A stretch of 64,000 bases of DNA, from assembly GCA_902373515.1 (NCBI GenBank), contig CABKML010000006.1:1-64000 (forward strand), given 5' to 3'. Positions 34,678 through 42,515 of this stretch are shown here, piece after piece. Under the pieces are notes generated by a model, which saw nothing but the letters and a program-made list of their open reading frames with translations, did not search any database and was not told the origin of the DNA. This stretch comes from an uncultured Eubacteriales bacterium (GTDB taxonomy: Bacteria > Bacillota > Clostridia > Saccharofermentanales > Fastidiosipilaceae). Both the position numbers and the translations under genes were made by a program. Numbering within the stretch: position 1 is the first letter of the stretch; every line of letters starts with the position of its first letter.

Positions 34678-34879
34678 CCTTGATTGTTACAAAATTAGGA
34701 ACAAGTTAGACGCTGTAGATTCAATGCTGCGAAGTCAAAGCAAAAAGAGCGAAGTGGGCGACAAAGAAATTTATATTTGTAAAGCCAAGGAATATATCGA
34801 CCGAGCACGTCTTAACGTGGAAAAAGCTCACTGGTGTATCCGCAGATCTTTAGTACTGGAAGAAAAAGGAGATAAATAA
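34664..34879 (+). CDS. DUF3310-like phage protein, family B (third, diverged copy)
   Basis: Protein of 71 residues. LDCYKIRNKLDAVDSMLRSQSKK, ICKAKEYIDRARLNVEKAHWCI and LEEKGDK match the second copy closely (LDCHKIREKLD), and the first copy less. GGAGAT upstream of its start and again inside its 3' end shows that the ribosome binding site was copied with the gene. Confidence 0.6.
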   Translation: MSDIDLDCYKIRNKLDAVDSMLRSQSKKSEVGDKEIYICKAKEYIDRARLNVEKAHWCIRRSLVLEEKGDK

Positions 34880-35421
34880 TGAAAAAATCAAAAGTATTAG
34901 CAGTAACAGCAGCCTTGATTTTAGGCTTGTCTACACTAACAATTGCACCTCACATTTTAGGCAGCAACCTGAAACATGAGGCACAACAAAAAACCATTTA
35001 CTATGATATACCGCTAGACAAGGAATTACAATCGTATATCACTAAAAAAGCAGCAGAATACAATGTACCTGTAAAGATTGTATATGCTCTTATCCAATGC
35101 GAAAGTGGATTTAACCCGAACGCTATCAGTAAAACAAACGATTATGGTTTAATGCAAATCAACAAAATTAATCACAGTAGACTTGCGACAAAGCTTAAAA
35201 TTAAAGACTTTTTAGACGCTAAACAAAATGCACTTGCAGGCATTTACATGCTTTCTGAAAGCCTTAACGCTACTAAAAGCGGCGATATTCAACAAGCAAT
35301 TATGATTTACGGTTTAGGCTTTGGAGGAGCTAGTAACCTCTTTAATCAAGGAATCTATTCAACAGCTTATTCACGCAACTTGCTTGAAATTGCTGATAGT
35401 TTTGAGGTGCTGCATGAGTAA
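34879..35421 (+). CDS. Secreted lytic transglycosylase (SLT domain)
   Basis: Peptidoglycan lytic transglycosylase of 180 residues. A signal peptide or membrane anchor covers about 1-30 (KKSKVLAVTAALILGLSTLTIA). The SLT fold follows, with the catalytic Glu in LIQCESGFNPNAISKTNDYGLMQIN and the late MIYGLGFGGA-type loop. GGAGAT 5 nt upstream of the ATG. Its place is unusual: it lies in the early operon between DUF3310-like genes and recombination genes, not in the tail or lysis module. It could help DNA entry or release, or modify the wall early in infection; this is not decided by sequence. Confidence 0.85.
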   Translation: MKKSKVLAVTAALILGLSTLTIAPHILGSNLKHEAQQKTIYYDIPLDKELQSYITKKAAEYNVPVKIVYALIQCESGFNPNAISKTNDYGLMQINKINHSRLATKLKIKDFLDAKQNALAGIYMLSESLNATKSGDIQQAIMIYGLGFGGASNLFNQGIYSTAYSRNLLEIADSFEVLHE

Positions 35422-35815
35422 CAAATCAAACGGTTCACGCTTTGAAAGAAGAATTGCACAGATTCTGTCAAAAAACGGATTTTGGGTACACCTTTTAGCA
35501 CAAAATGCTTCTGGACAACCGGCAGATATTATAGCCGTTAAAAACGGAAAAGCATATCTGATAGATTGCAAGCTATGTGAGGGCAATTACTTTGATTTAC
35601 GGCGTATAGAACTTAATCAAGAGCTTTCAATGACTAAATGGAGGGAATGTAAAAACGGTGAGGGACTGTTTTGTATAAGTTTTAACAATAAAATTTATAT
35701 GATTAATCTTCCCGATTTATTGAATGCTGATGGCTCGAGGATAACTGAATTTTATTGTGGTTTAGCCGGTGGAACTTTAGAAAGTTGGTTGGAATATGTT
35801 GATAATCGTAGATAA
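35414..35815 (+). CDS. PD-(D/E)XK nuclease, Holliday junction resolvase-like
   Basis: Nuclease of about 133 residues with a resolvase-like layout: GSRFERRIAQILSKNGFWVHLL (N-terminal Glu-containing helix), PADIIAVKNGKAYLIDCKLC (the P-D...D/E-x-K core, Asp36/Asp/Lys type) and a following Tyr-rich helix. It probably resolves branched DNA in phage recombination or packaging. The ATG at 35414 has GAGGTG upstream and overlaps the transglycosylase gene by 8 bp; an in-frame start at 35321 would lie deep in that gene and is rejected. Confidence 0.75.
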   Translation: MSNKSNGSRFERRIAQILSKNGFWVHLLAQNASGQPADIIAVKNGKAYLIDCKLCEGNYFDLRRIELNQELSMTKWRECKNGEGLFCISFNNKIYMINLPDLLNADGSRITEFYCGLAGGTLESWLEYVDNRR

Positions 35816-37172
35816 CAAATTGACAATTAAAGACGCAAGCGAAAAATTAAAAAAGTTTTGCGAAAAAGAATTAGTCATGACAAACCCTGAATATATTAGA
35901 CGGGTACGCATGAATAAATACACGGGTAAAACACCTGAATACCTTTATTTGTACGAAAAAGACGGAGATGACTATATCTTGCCTTACGGGTGTTTAGAAC
36001 GAGTTACAAATTTAGGCAAATTTGATTTTGAGTATAAATTACCACCAACCCGCAAAATTGATGTTTTGGATAAAGTACCTTTATACGGTTATCAAAACGA
36101 TGCCGTAAGAGTTATGCAAAGCCACCAAGTTGGTATTTTAGTATCACCGGCAGGCTCAGGGAAAACACAAATGGCGATTGCCCTGGCTTGTCGCTTAAAG
36201 CTAAAAACTTTATGGATAACTCACACTTTAGACCTCGTTCAGCAAAGCTATGAAAGAGCCTGTCAATACATTGATAAAAGCCTTTTAGGTAAAATTGTCG
36301 GCGGCAAAGTTGAAATAGGCTCGTTTATGACCTTTGCAACTGTTCAAACTTTAAGTAAACTGGACTTATCTTTATATAAAGATTGTTTTGATTGTATCAT
36401 TGTTGATGAGTGCCATCGAGTATCAGGAAGTGCAACCAACATTACGATGTTCAAAAAGGCATTAGACAATTTACGGTGTTCACATGTTTACGGTATTACC
36501 GCAACTATGCACCGGGCGGACGGTACTTTGCAAGCAACTAAGGCTCTTTTAGGCGATGTTCAATATACAGTCAGCAAGGAAGAAGTGCAATCAATTATAA
36601 TCAACCCTCAAATTAAGGTAATACGTACAAATTACAGACTGGATTTCGATAGTCTGAACGTAGACGGGACTTTGAATTACTGCAAAATGGTCAACTGCTT
36701 GACCGGAAATTATAAGCGGAACGAAACAATTATATCAGTAGTTAAAGATTGTGAGGGTCCGTGCCTATTTTTATCTGAACGGGTAAACCAAATTGACATT
36801 TTGTATGAAATGCTGCCTGAAAGACTGAAAAAATTAGCTTGCAAAATTACCGGTATTACCGACAAAGACGCAAGAAAAGAATTTATTGATGAGATGAAGT
36901 ACGGCAAAAAGAAAATTTTATTTTCTACCTACTTACTAGCAAAAGAGGGATTAGACATACCGTGCCTTGAAAACTTAATCATGTGCTCACCTGTACGGGA
37001 CGAAGCAATCGTCACGCAAGCTTTAGGACGTATCAGCCGTATATCACCAACAACAAACAAGCTTTCAGCAACTTGTTATGACTTTTTAGACGATAACCGT
37101 TACTACGAAAAGTCGTTCAAGGAAAGAAAGAGAATTTATAAACTGCTTAATTGCACAATAGAGGAGTTATAA
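35796..37172 (+). CDS. DExH-type superfamily 2 helicase
   Basis: Phage helicase or DNA translocase of 458 residues. The Q-like YGYQNDAVRVMQ entry is followed by Walker A SPAGSGKTQMA (motif I), WITHTLDLVQQ (Ia), VDECHR (motif II, DECH), YGITATMHRADG (III) and C-terminal motifs FSTYLLAKEGLDIPCLENLI and QALGRISRI (V and VI). It resembles UvsW/RecG-like phage helicases. Overlaps the nuclease gene by 20 bp and precedes ERF, so it probably takes part in recombination-dependent replication. Confidence 0.88.
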   Translation: MLIIVDNKLTIKDASEKLKKFCEKELVMTNPEYIRRVRMNKYTGKTPEYLYLYEKDGDDYILPYGCLERVTNLGKFDFEYKLPPTRKIDVLDKVPLYGYQNDAVRVMQSHQVGILVSPAGSGKTQMAIALACRLKLKTLWITHTLDLVQQSYERACQYIDKSLLGKIVGGKVEIGSFMTFATVQTLSKLDLSLYKDCFDCIIVDECHRVSGSATNITMFKKALDNLRCSHVYGITATMHRADGTLQATKALLGDVQYTVSKEEVQSIIINPQIKVIRTNYRLDFDSLNVDGTLNYCKMVNCLTGNYKRNETIISVVKDCEGPCLFLSERVNQIDILYEMLPERLKKLACKITGITDKDARKEFIDEMKYGKKKILFSTYLLAKEGLDIPCLENLIMCSPVRDEAIVTQALGRISRISPTTNKLSATCYDFLDDNRYYEKSFKERKRIYKLLNCTIEEL

Positions 37173-37173
37173 A

Positions 37174-37845
37174 ATGACTATTTACGAAAAATTACTAAAA
37201 GCTAGACAAGATTTTTTAAGCAAAGGTATCACAAAAAGTGGTATCAACCGCCACGCCGAGTTCCAGTATTACGAACTTAGCGACATTGTACCGCTTGCAA
37301 ATGAAATTTTGACGAAACACGGTTTAATTTACACTGTTTCCTTTGATTCTGATTTTGCTTACGGTATTTTAACGGATATAAGCGACAATAAAATTTGTAT
37401 AAAATTTACATTGCCTTTACAGACTATAGCAGAACCATCTAAATTTAGAATGAATGAAGTGCAAGCGATGGGAGCTGTAATTACCTATTACAGACGGTAT
37501 CTGTATTTTGTCCTGTTCGATATTATCGACTATGAACAATTTGATAGTCAAGTTCCTGTAACACAGCCTACAGCAAGCAAAGCACCGAAAACGCCTACAG
37601 AACGGGCAGAAATAGCAGAAACTTTAACCAACGTACAAGGGCAAGCAACAGAACTACAGATTAAAGCCTTAAAAAGCTCACTGAAAACTTTGAAAGAATA
37701 TTGTCCTGATAAACGGCAGTACATCAAAGATATTGTCACAAGAACAAACAGCTTTAAGAATATCACTAAGGAAGAATGTGAAAAGATTGTTAAAGAATGC
37801 GCGTTATTTGTAAAGGAAGTGGAGGACGCTCAAAATGGAAATTGA
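37174..37845 (+). CDS. erf: ERF-family single-strand annealing recombinase
   Basis: Protein of 223 residues of the essential recombination function family. Conserved parts are LLKARQDFLSKGITKSG, FQYYELSDIVPLANEILTKHGL, and the strong ERF signature EVQAMGAVITYYRRYLYFVLFDI. The C-terminal 90 residues are a linker and a helical tail. It should anneal single strands made by the YqaJ exonuclease encoded next, an equivalent of lambda beta with Exo. Starts 1 bp after the helicase stop. Confidence 0.93.
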   Translation: MTIYEKLLKARQDFLSKGITKSGINRHAEFQYYELSDIVPLANEILTKHGLIYTVSFDSDFAYGILTDISDNKICIKFTLPLQTIAEPSKFRMNEVQAMGAVITYYRRYLYFVLFDIIDYEQFDSQVPVTQPTASKAPKTPTERAEIAETLTNVQGQATELQIKALKSSLKTLKEYCPDKRQYIKDIVTRTNSFKNITKEECEKIVKECALFVKEVEDAQNGN

Positions 37846-38857
37846 ATGGAAGAATAATTTTATTGAAGTAAAGCCGCCGAGGACTTTGAAAAAAATTACC
37901 GGCACAAGGTTTGGGGCAGTTTTGAATAAAAACCCGTGGACAACACCTTTTCAGGCATGGTGCGAAATTACAAAGACCTATAATTTACCGTTTGAGGATA
38001 CTATCTATACTTCAGCAGGTAAAATTATCGAGCCGAAGCAAGCTGAATACATGAAAAAAGCCTATTTTATGCACAATCTTGTAGCACCTACTGATAAATA
38101 CGGTGTAGATTATTTTAAGCGGCTTAAAGGCGATTTTTTCCCTGAAAATTCTGTCTTTGGTGGTATGTGGGACTACATTTTAACTGATAAAAAGGGCAAG
38201 CCTACAGCAGTTTTAGAAATGAAAACAACAAAGCGTGTCGAGGATTGGGCACCTGATATACCTGAATACTATGCTTTGCAAGCTGCATTGTATGCTTATC
38301 TGCTAAACGTGGATACAGTACATATGGTCTGTAGCATTCTTACAGACAAAGACTATGAAACACCTGAAGCGTATGTACCGAGTGCAAAAAACACAATTAT
38401 AGCTACTTTTTCACTTAAAGAGCGGTATCCGGACTTTGACAAGCTCTTATTAAAGGCGGAGCAGTTTTATATGACCTGTAAAAGCGGCGTAAGCCCTGAA
38501 TTTGACGAGGAAAAGGACAAGGAGTACTTATCAGCCTTACGAACAAATACGCTTGCTACAGCCCCGAATTTAGACGAATTAGACGAGCTTGTTTTTCAGT
38601 ATGAAAGAAAGCTGAAAGAGCTGAAACCGCTTGAAAAAGCAATTAAGGAAAGACAAGATAACCTGAAAAAGTTTTGCCAACAAAGTTTTAGAGAGGGTGA
38701 TACGAAAGTCACGTTACAAAGCAAAAATTTTTGTTGGACAGTCGCTAAAACAAGTACTGTAGATATTGATAAAATAGCATTACAAGCAGATGGTATCTTT
38801 ACCAAATATGCAAAAGAAAAAGTTCAATTTAGATTGACAAAAAAGGAGATTAAATGA
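37835..38857 (+). CDS. YqaJ-family viral recombinase exonuclease
   Basis: Alkaline-exonuclease-like PD-(D/E)XK enzyme of 340 residues. ITGTRFGAVLNKNPWTTPFQAW is the YqaJ entry; GGMWDYILTDKKGKPTAVLEMKTTKR holds the catalytic D...E-x-K, and YYALQAALYAYLLNVD the Gln of the family (motif near residue 145). The C-terminal third is a Lys/Glu coiled coil (VFQYERKLKELKPLEKAIKERQ). Overlaps ERF by 11 bp; the two form the usual annealase-exonuclease pair. Confidence 0.93.
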   Translation: MEIEWKNNFIEVKPPRTLKKITGTRFGAVLNKNPWTTPFQAWCEITKTYNLPFEDTIYTSAGKIIEPKQAEYMKKAYFMHNLVAPTDKYGVDYFKRLKGDFFPENSVFGGMWDYILTDKKGKPTAVLEMKTTKRVEDWAPDIPEYYALQAALYAYLLNVDTVHMVCSILTDKDYETPEAYVPSAKNTIIATFSLKERYPDFDKLLLKAEQFYMTCKSGVSPEFDEEKDKEYLSALRTNTLATAPNLDELDELVFQYERKLKELKPLEKAIKERQDNLKKFCQQSFREGDTKVTLQSKNFCWTVAKTSTVDIDKIALQADGIFTKYAKEKVQFRLTKKEIK

Positions 38858-38858
38858 C

Positions 38859-39257
38859 ATGGCAAACTTTGAATTGACGGAAAACGCTTTTAAGGAAATT
38901 CCTGAGGGAAATTATGTTTTGAGAATAGCGGAAATTGAGTACTCTGAAACTTACGCAAAGGCAAAAGTCGTACTAGAAACTGAAAAAGGTGCAAGAATCT
39001 ATTTACGCTATTTACTAGATAAAACTGGAGGTTGTAACGCTTTTTCGTGGCTTTTAAGAGCTGCTTTTAACGATGAAAACTTAAAGTCTATTGACCCGGA
39101 AAAAGCAAAAGGTCTTTTTGTAAAAGCAGACGTAACACAAACTAAACTACCATCAAAAAAGCAAGAGGGCGAATTTGTAACATTCTACAACATCCGAAAT
39201 ATAAAGCCGGCTCAAGGCTTTTTAGATGATGATAGTGAATTTTTTAACGACTTGTAA
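38859..39257 (+). CDS. Phage ssDNA-binding-like protein
   Basis: Protein of 132 residues. It begins as a beta-rich domain (EGNYVLRIAEIEYSETYAKAKVVLETEKG), resembling DUF669/OB-like phage proteins encoded beside recombinases. The last residues DDDSEFFNDL are strongly acidic with aromatic residues, like the acidic tails of bacterial and phage single-strand-binding proteins, so I infer ssDNA binding. AAGGAG upstream; 1 bp after the exonuclease stop. No second OB domain is seen, so this is not a standard SSB. Confidence 0.62.
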   Translation: MANFELTENAFKEIPEGNYVLRIAEIEYSETYAKAKVVLETEKGARIYLRYLLDKTGGCNAFSWLLRAAFNDENLKSIDPEKAKGLFVKADVTQTKLPSKKQEGEFVTFYNIRNIKPAQGFLDDDSEFFNDL

Positions 39258-39262
39258 TGACT

Positions 39263-39299
39263 GGAGGAAGGCGGAGTTCTTCTCCGCCTATTTTTTATG
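39263..39299 (+). promoter_or_regulatory. Hairpin between Shine-Dalgarno and start codon, or intrinsic terminator
   Basis: GGAGGA (39263-39268) is followed by a perfect 8-bp stem AGGCGGAG / CTCCGCCT (39269-39276 with 39282-39289, loop TTCTT), then A, six T and the ATG at 39297. Read as DNA it is a fair terminator. Read as mRNA, folding would leave only 7 nt between GGAGGA and AUG, a normal spacing. No other Shine-Dalgarno is near this ATG. Confidence 0.6.
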
Positions 39300-39581
39300 A
39301 AAAATGCCGAAGCTCTAATAGCTGCAATCCTGAAATTAGCAGCAAAAGACTATAAAAACCTTGCAATCGGTAAAAACGTTGCACCTTACAAAAATGAACG
39401 CCAGTCTATGACTAAAATTAAAATCAGCGAAAATAAAGAAGTAGAAGCACCGTCGCTTGAGGAGCTAAATTACTTTTTCAGCAGCGAATGGTGTCATGAC
39501 CTTTTTGAATGTATTGAAGTTGACAAAAATAAACTTTTAGAAAAAGTAAATCACGATATTAAAAAAGAGTGGAGTAAGTAG
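39297..39581 (+). CDS. Phage protein of unknown function
   Basis: Protein of 94 residues, not recognised. Lys- and Glu-rich, with one basic middle (NVAPYKNERQSMTKIKISENKEVEAP) and a helical C-terminus (WCHDLFECIEVDKNKLLEKVNHD). No membrane segment. It lies between the SSB-like and primase genes, so a role in replication is likely by position only. The start at 39297 depends on the unusual hairpin-spaced Shine-Dalgarno; an in-frame ATG at 39408 lacks a ribosome binding site. Confidence 0.5.
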   Translation: MKNAEALIAAILKLAAKDYKNLAIGKNVAPYKNERQSMTKIKISENKEVEAPSLEELNYFFSSEWCHDLFECIEVDKNKLLEKVNHDIKKEWSK

Positions 39582-39582
39582 T

Positions 39583-40404
39583 ATGTATGAGCTTTTCCCG
39601 GAAGAATTAAAAAAGCAAAAACAGTGGGTATGCGCTAAAAAGCTTGTAAAAATACCTTTTCAAGCTACCGATTTTGCTGCTGCAAGCAGTTCTAACCCTG
39701 AAACATGGTCTACTTTCAAAGCAGCGTATACTTCAGTTTTAGACGGCTTTAACGGCTATGAATATTTAGGTTATGTTTTTAACGATAATGGTATTGTCGG
39801 TATAGACCTCGACCATTGTATAGATGAAAGCGGAAATTATAGCTTACTTGCACAAGATATTTTACAACATACAAGCTCTTACGCTGAGTTTTCTAAAAGT
39901 GGTAAAGGGTTGCATATCTTAGTTAAAGGCAATTTGCCGTTTAGCGGCACAAACAATCGACAAGGACTTGAAATTTATAAGTCTAAACGCTTTTTTGTCT
40001 GCACGGGAAAAGCTCTTAAAAATCATACAGCTTTACTCTATGACCAACAATTAATTGATATGATTATAGAAAAGTATTTATCTTTTTCTGAGCCTATACA
40101 ACCGGAAACACAACAACAGCAGCAAAAAACAAGTATCCGTAAATGCAATAAGCCTTTAATTTATCAGCCTATTTACAAGCTTGAAAAGCACAGTTTTACA
40201 GTAACTTATCCACCTATTGACAACGGCGCAAGGCACATGAGCCTATTATCTATTGCCGGGCAATTTTGGACTATAGGCTGCGACCTTGAAGATATTGTAA
40301 ACTTGCTTTTCAAACTTAATTCCGAGCTTTGCATTGACCCTTTACCAGACAGTGAAATTTATCAAATTTTAAGGAGTGTAACCAAATATGCTAGAAGTAA
40401 TTAA
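39583..40404 (+). CDS. Phage primase-polymerase (AEP, NrS-1-like) with PriCT-like tail
   Basis: Protein of 273 residues. It begins LFPEELKKQKQWVCAKK, and carries VFNDNGIVGIDLDHCID (hDh catalytic motif: the D-L-D pair) and SYAEFSKSGKGLHILVKG (s-x-H-type motif) of the bifunctional primase-polymerase fold. The C-terminal 70 residues (ARHMSLLSIAGQFWTIG, then DSEIYQILRSV) look like the PriCT or helix-bundle domain. The helicase half is a separate gene that overlaps its 3' end by 17 bp. In NrS-1-type proteins both halves are one chain; here the functions are split. Confidence 0.8.
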   Translation: MYELFPEELKKQKQWVCAKKLVKIPFQATDFAAASSSNPETWSTFKAAYTSVLDGFNGYEYLGYVFNDNGIVGIDLDHCIDESGNYSLLAQDILQHTSSYAEFSKSGKGLHILVKGNLPFSGTNNRQGLEIYKSKRFFVCTGKALKNHTALLYDQQLIDMIIEKYLSFSEPIQPETQQQQQKTSIRKCNKPLIYQPIYKLEKHSFTVTYPPIDNGARHMSLLSIAGQFWTIGCDLEDIVNLLFKLNSELCIDPLPDSEIYQILRSVTKYARSN

Positions 40405-41935
40405 AACGCCGTATGACACCGAATACCGCTTTTATCTAAAAACCGGGCAGTACCTTACAGACGAGGATGTTTGTAAAAAGTTAGACTATATTTATAACTT
40501 AAAACCTGAAGAGCCGCAAAAAAACACGATAGACTACAGTTGGGACGAAATAGGTTTATCAAGAATTTTTGCCGACTTATACAAGCCTGAGCTGCGCTAC
40601 TGCATAGAGAATAAGTGTTGGTATGTTTATAACGGTATAAAGTGGGTGCAAGATACAGGAGGGCTGCTTGCTAACGAGAAAATTAAAGAGTTTTTCTCAA
40701 TCTTATATATTTATTGTTGGGAAAAAGAAATTAAAAAGTTTTCAGAATCTATTCACAGGCTTTCATCAAAGTCTTACCGGGACAAAATTCTAAAAGACAC
40801 GGCAAGTGTTTATCCTATATCTGTAAATGAATTTGATAAAGACCCTTATTTAATCAATTGCAAAAACGGCGTTTTTGACTTGAAAAAAGGGGAGTTTAGA
40901 AAACATAAAGCTGAAGATTTTTTTGCACAATCTACTAATTTTTGCTACAGTTCAGACGGTGACTTTGACCCAGAAGTAATTACAAAAGACGTACGCTGCA
41001 AACGCTTTGAGCAATTTATAGATGAAGTGACTGAGGGGGACAAGGAAAAAGCAAAGTATTTACAGTACGCCTTAGGCTACTCAATCTTAGGCAAAGCGTC
41101 AGAAGAATGCTTGTTTTTAGTATACGGTAAAACTACTCGTAACGGTAAAAGTACCTTGTTAAATGCTATCTTGCACGCTTTAGGCGACTATGCAACAACT
41201 ACTACACTAGACTTAATCTGTAAAAGCAGCGGCGTAAAAGACTTAAATGCTGCCTCGCCAATGCTTGCAAACCTTAAAGGTAAGCGGCTAGTTGTGATGT
41301 CTGAAACAGAGGAGCATGGGAAGTTGGACGAAAGTAAAGTTAAGACTTTAACAGGCGGCGAAGAAATTTCCTGCCGTAAGCTTTACGGAGAGCCTTTTTC
41401 TTATTTGCCGCAATTTACAATGTGGGTTACTTGTAACGACTTGCCTGCTGCATACGATAATGCGCTTTTTGAATCAGGACGCTTAAAGGTTATTGAATTT
41501 TCAAAGCACTTTACAGAAAAAGAACAAGATAAAACACTAAAAGATTATTTCCGTACACAGGAAGCAATGCAAGGTATTTTTTACTGGCTGATGATGGGCT
41601 GCTATGATTATCAGAAGTTCGGGCTGCACGCCCCTGAAATTGTAGAAAGCAAAATTAAGGAATATCAAGAAGATAACAATTTAACGCTACAATTCTTAAA
41701 TGACTGCTGCGAATTGCAACCGGGAGGATACGTTAAAGCAAGCGAACTATTTGAGGTTTATCAAACGTGGGCTAAGAAACGGGGTTATTTTTCAGGGAGT
41801 ATCAGAACTTTTAACAAAGCTTTGAAGATGACTACATGGAAAAATCAAAGACTAAAATTTCACTTAGGTATGAGTAGGCAATTGCTTTTTGATGGTATTA
41901 ATATCAAAAAAGACCTTAATCTTTTTGCACTATAA
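40388..41935 (+). CDS. D5/P4-family phage replicative helicase
   Basis: Superfamily 3 DNA helicase of 515 residues, the helicase half of D5-like primase-helicases. The D5-N-like region with the Y-x-I-N-C-K-N-G-V-F-D entry lies near 155 (LINCKNGVFDLKKGEFRKH). Walker A is VYGKTTRNGKSTLLNAI, Walker B and motif C are RLVVMSETEE and FTMWVTCNDLP. The C-terminus carries a winged-helix-like end. Overlap with the primase gene suggests a joint primase-helicase complex. The gene ends just before a small-RNA-like locus and an iteron field. Confidence 0.9.
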   Translation: MLEVIKTPYDTEYRFYLKTGQYLTDEDVCKKLDYIYNLKPEEPQKNTIDYSWDEIGLSRIFADLYKPELRYCIENKCWYVYNGIKWVQDTGGLLANEKIKEFFSILYIYCWEKEIKKFSESIHRLSSKSYRDKILKDTASVYPISVNEFDKDPYLINCKNGVFDLKKGEFRKHKAEDFFAQSTNFCYSSDGDFDPEVITKDVRCKRFEQFIDEVTEGDKEKAKYLQYALGYSILGKASEECLFLVYGKTTRNGKSTLLNAILHALGDYATTTTLDLICKSSGVKDLNAASPMLANLKGKRLVVMSETEEHGKLDESKVKTLTGGEEISCRKLYGEPFSYLPQFTMWVTCNDLPAAYDNALFESGRLKVIEFSKHFTEKEQDKTLKDYFRTQEAMQGIFYWLMMGCYDYQKFGLHAPEIVESKIKEYQEDNNLTLQFLNDCCELQPGGYVKASELFEVYQTWAKKRGYFSGSIRTFNKALKMTTWKNQRLKFHLGMSRQLLFDGINIKKDLNLFAL

Positions 41936-41965
41936 GCGTTTGTAAACACGCTTATGTGTTATAAT
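41934..41965 (+). promoter_or_regulatory. Extended -10 promoter with palindromic operator
   Basis: TGTTATAAT (41957-41965) is an extended -10 (TGnTATAAT). Just upstream the near-palindrome AAGCGTTTGT-AAACACGCTT (41934-41953) matches 8 of 10 positions between arms. It would start a transcript near 41972. Confidence 0.5.
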
Positions 41966-41971
41966 TTTATA

Positions 41972-42044
41972 GGAACAGGTCGGGAAGGATACGTTCCCCC
42001 GACTAAACATAAAGCCGGAAAGCATACGATGCCCCGGCTTTTTT
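41972..42044 (+). ncRNA. Candidate small RNA of two matching 25-nt hairpins
   Basis: Two hairpins of equal length and the same layout: 41979-42003 and 42014-42038, separated by 10 nt, and the second followed by six T residues as a terminator. Aligning the two, stem pair 2-24 is T-A in the first and C-G in the second, and pair 10-18 is G-C in the first and C-G in the second: changes that keep pairing. Both share an internal A-A bulge and an ATACG core. An extended -10 lies at the right distance upstream. I know no family with this shape. It might also be just a double terminator for the helicase gene. Confidence 0.5.
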
Positions 42045-42515
42045 ACTGCTTATTTTTCTTTGTTTTTGTATGCCTTAACTATTCTTTAAGGTGGTACAGA
42101 AAATCAGTGATGTAGAAATTTCCTTCATCACTATTTTTTGCGCTTCATCACTATTATCAACAAGATAGAATTATATACATTTTCATAAATTTACAAACAG
42201 ATTACGCAAATTACAGAAAAATGTATAAAATGTGTACAAGAGCTTTTTTGATAGTGATGAAGAGTGATGAAGAGTGATGAAATTTAATTGATAATCACTA
42301 TCTTAAAAGTACCGAAAAATCGGCGAATGAATGCGATACAGTGATAATAGTGAAATAATTTCTTATATGTAGTGATAGTGAAATATATATAATATATAGC
42401 GTATATAGGGAATACAATAGGAAGTATTCATCACTATTCATCACTATGACTACTCAAAAATAGAATTTTTTCGTTGTGGTAAAATAGAAGAAAAAGAGGG
42501 GGACTCTAATGAATA
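42045..42515. other. AT-rich iteron region, candidate phage replication origin
   Basis: No gene fits in this stretch. It holds many copies of TCATCACTAT or its complement ATAGTGATGA: 42124-42134, 42144-42154, three in tandem at 10-bp steps (42251-42281), partial copies at 42106, 42294, 42347 and 42370, and two overlapping copies at 10-bp steps (42427-42447). Between them is very AT-rich DNA (42165-42240, 42355-42410). Repeats in phase with one helical turn next to primase and helicase genes are typical of an iteron origin; terminase recognition is the alternative, because the small terminase gene follows. Confidence 0.65.
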
